Assembly: GCA_030627475.1 (NCBI GenBank)
Contig: DAOURZ010000038.1
Coordinates: forward strand, 1 to 8,735
Direction: 5' to 3'
Source: Deltaproteobacteria bacterium
Lineage (GTDB): Bacteria > Desulfobacterota > Desulfobacteria > Desulfobacterales > ETH-SRB1
DNA: 8,735 bases
Within the stretch, counting starts at the first letter, position 1. Each line of letters begins with the position of its first letter. Of the stretch, positions 4,911 to 8,735 are shown piece by piece. The translations under genes and the position numbers were made by a program. The notes beneath the pieces are model-generated. The model saw only the letters and a program-made list of their open reading frames with translations. It made no database searches and had not been told where the DNA came from.

Positions 4911-6617
4911 TCAAACCCTGACTGCTGATGCCGCTTCCTCAATTGTTGTTATCCCGGCAACAACCTTGGCAATGGCATCATCCTTTAGTGTTCTCATTTT
5001 GCCCATTTGTTGGGCAACCCTGGAAATTTCCTGAGCAGATTTCTTTTTTAGTATCATATCCTGGATCATCTCATCAATCACTAATACTTCGAATATGCCG
5101 GTCCGGCCTTTGAAGCCGGTATTCATACAATTGAAACAGCCTGTGCCCCGCTGAAAATTAGTATTTTCCATTTTGTCCAGTCCCCACTGCACAAGGACTC
5201 TATCTGAAGGCTTGTATGACTTTTTGCATTTAGTACAAACTGTTCGTATCAAACGCTGGGCAAATGAGGCCAGAATAACGGACGAGATAAGAAAAGGCTC
5301 TATTTCCAGATCAAGCAGTCGAATAATAGCGCCTGATGCGTCATTTGTATGGACAGTACTTAAAACCAGGTGTCCTGTCATTGCAGAACGAATTGCAATA
5401 CGAGCAGTTTCAGCATCACGAATCTCTCCCACCATAATAATATCAGGGTCCTGTCGAAGTATTGACCTAAGACCGCCGGCAAAGGTCATGCCTGCCTTGC
5501 GATTCAACTGAAGCTGACGTATATTTTTCATTCGGTATTCAACAGGATCTTCAACTGTAATAATATTGACATCCGACTTATTCATCTCGTTTAAAAGAGC
5601 ATAAAGGCTGGTACTCTTGCCGCTACCTGTCGGGCCTGTACTCAGAATCATTCCATACGGCTTGGTAATTAAATCTTCAATTTTTTTTCTGTCCTCAAGG
5701 CACATACCGAGAAGATCCAGGGTATAAAAATCAGTACCCATGTCCAAAAGGCGCATAACCAGATTTTCTCCGTAAATGGTTGGCAAAACAGAAGTCCTGA
5801 TGTTTATTTCTTTATTTCCCACTGCTGCCGTAAACCTGCCGTCCTGAGCAATTCTTGATTTAGAAATATCCATATTTGCGAGTATTTTTATTCTGGAAAT
5901 AATTGGAAGCAGCATTACTTTCGATGGAGACGGAATCTTGTGAAGCGTACCATCTATACGGAATCTGGTATTAACATAATCTTTTTCAGGACTGATATGT
6001 ATATCACTTGCGCCATGACGCACAGCGTGAGAAATGATCGAATTAACCAGACGAACTACAGGAACCTGTTCGGCCATATCCTGTAATGAGCTTATCTGCG
6101 CATTTTCCATAACATCTTCCATGCCGGTAATCTCATCAAGATTATATGGCGTGTCATCCATACTCTCCATGACCCCGCCAAGCGCTGAATATGTACCGTA
6201 AAGTCTGCCCATTAATTCTGTTAATTCCCAGTCAGTACAAATTACAGGTTCTATTTCGCAGTTTGTAAGCGTTTCAATTGCATCAAGTGTCCCTATATCA
6301 GATGGGTTACTTAGAGCTATTTTAAGGAGACGACCTTTTTTTATTAAAGGAGCTACCTGATACTTTTGGGCTGCCTCGGATGAAATAAGTTTTTTTAAGC
6401 CGGTATCAACCTGATAATCATCAGGCTTGTATTTAGTAAGCTTAAAATGCCGGCACAAAGCTTCTATGAGATCAAATTCACTAATTATCCCTTGCTGGAT
6501 CAATATCTGACCAAGCTTCATCCCACTTTTCTTCTGAGCATCCAATGCCTGGTCAAGCTGTTTTTGATTCAGGAGATCTGCCTCCAAAAAAATCTTTCCC
6601 AATAGCCTTTTTTTCAA
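4911..6617 (-). CDS. mshE: MshE-type pilus assembly ATPase (GspE/PilB family) with N-terminal MshEN domain
   Basis: This 568-residue hexameric secretion ATPase contains all the family motifs: Walker A GPTGSGKST (328-336), the Asp box TVEDPVEY (354-361), Walker B region DIIMVGEIRDAETA (392-405), the His box GHLVLSTVHT (415-424) and the zinc-binding tetracysteine Cys461, Cys464, Cys494 and Cys497. It drives pilin polymerisation by ATP hydrolysis at the inner membrane together with MshG. Residues 4-58 form an MshEN (GspE N-terminal) domain with two tandem segments, RLLGKIFLEADLL...ALDAQ and KLGQILIQQGIISEFDLIEAL, resembling the repeated 24-residue c-di-GMP-binding motif of Vibrio MshE, so control by c-di-GMP is likely but unproven. 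The start codon is TTG, supported by AAAGGA 6 nt upstream and by the fit to the family N-terminus. It follows the MshM-like gene by 23 bp, leaving no room for the mshN found there in Vibrio. Confidence 0.96.
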   Translation of the reverse strand: MKKRLLGKIFLEADLLNQKQLDQALDAQKKSGMKLGQILIQQGIISEFDLIEALCRHFKLTKYKPDDYQVDTGLKKLISSEAAQKYQVAPLIKKGRLLKIALSNPSDIGTLDAIETLTNCEIEPVICTDWELTELMGRLYGTYSALGGVMESMDDTPYNLDEITGMEDVMENAQISSLQDMAEQVPVVRLVNSIISHAVRHGASDIHISPEKDYVNTRFRIDGTLHKIPSPSKVMLLPIISRIKILANMDISKSRIAQDGRFTAAVGNKEINIRTSVLPTIYGENLVMRLLDMGTDFYTLDLLGMCLEDRKKIEDLITKPYGMILSTGPTGSGKSTSLYALLNEMNKSDVNIITVEDPVEYRMKNIRQLQLNRKAGMTFAGGLRSILRQDPDIIMVGEIRDAETARIAIRSAMTGHLVLSTVHTNDASGAIIRLLDLEIEPFLISSVILASFAQRLIRTVCTKCKKSYKPSDRVLVQWGLDKMENTNFQRGTGCFNCMNTGFKGRTGIFEVLVIDEMIQDMILKKKSAQEISRVAQQMGKMRTLKDDAIAKVVAGITTIEEAASAVRV

Positions 6618-6623
6618 CTTACG

Positions 6624-6629
6624 TCCTTT
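6624..6629 (-). promoter_or_regulatory. ribosome binding site for the TTG start of mshE
   Basis: AAAGGA on the minus strand lies 6 nt before the TTG at 6617. It supports a TTG start rather than an internal ATG and keeps the complete MshEN domain in the protein. Confidence 0.7.
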
Positions 6630-6640
6630 CGCTTCGTTGA

Positions 6641-8299
6641 TTAGTTAATTTTTGGAAGATTGGAAAAAAAAACAGTATCTTTTTCCCATTTATTAACAAT
6701 CTTCGCATTTGCTGCAACAACTTTTGGCAACCCGTCAATAGCTTTTTGAGCAGATTCTTCATCAATAAAACAGTTTCTGAGAAGAACAACAAAGTTCATG
6801 CCCTCCTGTTTATTCCAGTAAGGAAATATTCTCAGATTAAACGATGAATATATATATAATCTAACAAAGTTGTACGTTTCTTCAAGTGTCTCGCATTTCA
6901 CTGCCTCTACCCACCAGACTTCTTCCGGTACAGTACTTGCCATAGCGGAAATAGCCGGAAAAGTGATTGCGTTACCAACATATATTGTATCAAGATTATT
7001 AATCTGCGGATTGAATTGCCTCATGGCAAGGACAATTTTACGCAAATGAGACTTGAGAGGCAATCCATACACCTTATATAGCATCTCCAGAACAGTTTCT
7101 CCGTGCTTTGCTTTTATCTTTCCCAGCAACACGGGAAAATTATTTGTTTCAGATGATTTATCGAAAGCTTTGTATTGGTTGATCGGTTGATCGGTTGATT
7201 CGGTAATCAGGTGATTCGGTGATTCATTGTTATCTTCAATCTTGCCGCTGCCGGCATCATCTCTCACAGAAAAAGGCAGTTCGATACCTTCCCTATCTTC
7301 ATCTTGAACTAAAAAATTTTCTGTTTCCAAAGGTGCTATTATTGAAATCGACTTTAAATCACCATGCAAGGAAAACCATGCTTTTAACTGATCAGGAAGC
7401 GGCGATAAAATCAGAATTGCCGCCAGGCTGATCAGACCTGCAATCACGGCTTTATAACGCATTCTTTGTTGTCGTCCGCTAGATAATCTCTCAATACAGG
7501 AACGAACCATGGGCCAACCGGCCCTGCATTGATTCTGAATAATCAGAGCCAGCAAAATCTGGTGACATAAGTTTATGATTTTGCGAGGATAACCACCTGT
7601 TGCCCGATATACAGCCCATAGCGCTGCATAGCTGAACATGGATGGAGGCTTGCCATGCTCAGTTGCACGCGCCAAGCGAAACAGAATCATTTCCCTTGTT
7701 TCCTTAAAATCAAGCGGGCCCAGAAAGAGACGAATATTTATCCTGTCGGCAAAATTTGCATGTTTTTCAATTGTCTGCTCAAACTCTTTTTGAGCAAAAA
7801 TAACTATCTGCAATAACTTATGTTCGTTTATTTCATAATTAAGAAACTCACGCAAAATTTCCAGGCAAAAATCAGGAATTTTTTGCCCTTCATCTATGAT
7901 CAAAACAACGGTCTTTTTCTCATCCACAACCCGACAAAAAAGATATTTTTTTATTGATTCTCTATACCGCCATTCAGTAGCACCGGGTTCAGGCGCCGGT
8001 ATCCCGAACATCTCTGTCAGGGTAGATAAAAATTCTAATGAGCTGTTGAAATAAGGATCAAGCAAAAGATGAGTCTGAACATCATCCGCATCTGCAAATT
8101 TACGTATCAGTTGACGGCACAGGGTAGTTTTGCCTGTCCCGACATCGCCGATAACCACATTCAGGCCACGGCGCAGGCGGATGGCAAGCTCCAGTTTTTG
8201 AAGATATCCGACATGCTGTCTGGAATGAAAAAAAAAATCAGGGTCAGGCGAGTTAGAGAAAGGTTCTCTGTTAAAATTAAAAATTTTAAAGTAATCCAT
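6641..8299 (-). CDS. mshM: MshM/ExeA/GspA-family AAA+ ATPase with transmembrane segment and LysM-like plus SPOR-like C-terminal domains
   Basis: This 552-residue protein begins with the family signature MDYFKIFNFNREPFSNSPDPDFFF and an AAA domain: Walker A GDVGTGKTT (51-59), Walker B VVLIIDEGQ (131-139), a sensor-type segment FADRINIRLFLGPL, and ATGGYPRKIINLCHQ near 233-247. One transmembrane helix lies at about 283-301. The periplasmic part has a low-complexity linker (about 303-390), a LysM-like stretch (395-448: KHGETVLEML ... FNPQINNLDTIYVGNAITFP) and a SPOR-like end (about 462-540). Classical MshM is only about half this length, so the layout is closer to GspA/ExeA, which binds peptidoglycan to help assemble the secretin. 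It follows the secretin gene by 74 bp and probably acts on it. The LysM and SPOR calls are by eye. No strong ribosome binding site precedes the ATG at 8299. The linker is encoded by an 8-bp-period repeat. Confidence 0.9.
   Translation of the reverse strand: MDYFKIFNFNREPFSNSPDPDFFFHSRQHVGYLQKLELAIRLRRGLNVVIGDVGTGKTTLCRQLIRKFADADDVQTHLLLDPYFNSSLEFLSTLTEMFGIPAPEPGATEWRYRESIKKYLFCRVVDEKKTVVLIIDEGQKIPDFCLEILREFLNYEINEHKLLQIVIFAQKEFEQTIEKHANFADRINIRLFLGPLDFKETREMILFRLARATEHGKPPSMFSYAALWAVYRATGGYPRKIINLCHQILLALIIQNQCRAGWPMVRSCIERLSSGRQQRMRYKAVIAGLISLAAILILSPLPDQLKAWFSLHGDLKSISIIAPLETENFLVQDEDREGIELPFSVRDDAGSGKIEDNNESPNHLITESTDQPINQYKAFDKSSETNNFPVLLGKIKAKHGETVLEMLYKVYGLPLKSHLRKIVLAMRQFNPQINNLDTIYVGNAITFPAISAMASTVPEEVWWVEAVKCETLEETYNFVRLYIYSSFNLRIFPYWNKQEGMNFVVLLRNCFIDEESAQKAIDGLPKVVAANAKIVNKWEKDTVFFSNLPKIN
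7177..7224. repeat. six degenerate 8-bp tandem units inside the mshM-like coding region
   Basis: On the plus strand the units are GGTTGATC, GGTTGATC, GGTTGATT, CGGTAATC, AGGTGATT and CGGTGATT. On the coding strand they encode the linker NHLITESTDQPINQ just before the LysM-like domain. Because eight is not a multiple of three, a gain or loss of one unit would shift the frame and remove the LysM-like and SPOR-like parts. Confidence 0.8.
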
Positions 8300-8373
8300 A
8301 GGGGCTATGTTTAAGATTTACCTTTTTTTCGTTAACTTTAACTGACCTCTAAACTTCTTGATTTCTAATTCTC

Positions 8374-8735
8374 TCAACGCGTTGCAATATGTTCTTTTAG
8401 AATATGAGGCGTCATAAATATAAGCACTTCTTCCATAGCATGGTCATTAGATTCTCCCTTAAACAACCAGCCCAAAACAGGAATATCCTTTAACCAGGGA
8501 ACACCTGATTTACTTTGCGTTTTTACGTTTTTGCTCAGCCCCGAGATAACTATTGTTTCACCATCTCTTACAAACAGAGTTGTTTTGGTCTCTTTTTTTA
8601 TAATAAAAGGATTTCCATCAACAGCTCTGGACATATCAACTTCATCTTTTTTAATCAGAATATCCATTTTTAATGACTCTCCGTCAATTACATGGGGTGT
8701 AATCTCCAGTTTGAGAACTGCATCTTCAAATTTGA
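8374..8735 (-). CDS. mshL: secretin C-terminal part, MshL/PilQ/GspD superfamily (5' end beyond window)
   Basis: The reading frame is open from the right edge to the TGA at 8374, giving 120 codons of a larger protein; the Met at 8667 is internal, since coding continues upstream through LKLEITPHVIDGESLKM. The end carries the hallmarks of the secretin beta-barrel domain: NPFIIKKETKTTLFVRDGETIVISGL, then GVPWLKDIPVLGWLFKG, then EEVLIFMTPHILKE. Secretins form the multimeric outer-membrane channel through which the pilus passes. The mshL name is inferred from the following mshM, mshE, mshG and pilin genes; by sequence alone it could also be PilQ or GspD. The N-terminal periplasmic domains and signal peptide lie outside the window. 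The gene is probably first or early in the transcript visible here. Confidence 0.93.
   Translation of the reverse strand, partial: KFEDAVLKLEITPHVIDGESLKMDILIKKDEVDMSRAVDGNPFIIKKETKTTLFVRDGETIVISGLSKNVKTQSKSGVPWLKDIPVLGWLFKGESNDHAMEEVLIFMTPHILKEHIATR

Noticed and set aside
5173..5511. 112-codon plus-strand reading frame
   Set aside because: It lies wholly inside mshE on the other strand, opposite the Walker B and His box region.
1..8735. tRNA, rRNA or CRISPR array
   Set aside because: I saw no cloverleaf or rRNA-like stretch and no regularly spaced direct repeats with unique spacers; the tandem repeats present are contiguous octamers.

Overview
The window is a type IV pilus locus of the MSHA (mannose-sensitive haemagglutinin) type, read almost entirely on the minus strand (right to left). 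Lipoprotein or species markers are absent. The gene order, moderate-to-low GC and similarity of the proteins to those I know from Desulfobacterota (former Deltaproteobacteria) suggest that group, but this is inference and no taxonomic marker gene is present.

Layout in the direction of transcription: the C-terminal end of an outer-membrane secretin (MshL-like, 8735-8374, cut by the right edge); a membrane-anchored AAA+ ATPase of the ExeA/GspA/MshM family with an added LysM-like and SPOR-like periplasmic part (8299-6641); the assembly ATPase MshE with an N-terminal MshEN domain (6617-4911, TTG start); the inner-membrane platform protein MshG/GspF (4859-3639); two paralogous type IV prepilins in tandem (3535-3116 and 2954-2517); a 373-base non-coding gap with a large inverted repeat, an intrinsic terminator and a promoter candidate (2516-2144); a VapBC-like toxin-antitoxin pair (2143-1898 and 1901-1503); a GspH/FimT/MshC-like minor prepilin (1473-979); and a PD-(D/E)XK Rpn-family nuclease/putative transposase that runs off the left edge (888-1).

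The pilus genes form a coherent machine. The secretin is the outer-membrane gate. The ATPase with periplasmic wall-binding-like domains probably helps the secretin cross or anchor to peptidoglycan. MshE powers pilin polymerisation on the MshG platform. The two tandem pilins are the likely fibre subunits, and the third is a minor or initiating subunit. Compared with the classical Vibrio msh order (L-M-N-E-G-F-B-A-C-D), mshN and mshF are missing here.

The less ordinary content lies in the accessory pieces. A toxin-antitoxin pair sits between the pilin pair and the MshC-like gene, apparently placing the latter in the toxin-antitoxin transcript. A palindromic REP-like element and a second hairpin lie between the duplicated pilins. 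A long inverted repeat lies behind the second pilin. Two degenerate 8-bp-period tandem repeats occur, one of them inside the coding region of the MshM-like ATPase, where a unit length not divisible by three would shift the frame. I do not see a wholly unknown multi-gene system; the most novel-looking protein is the small putative antitoxin.
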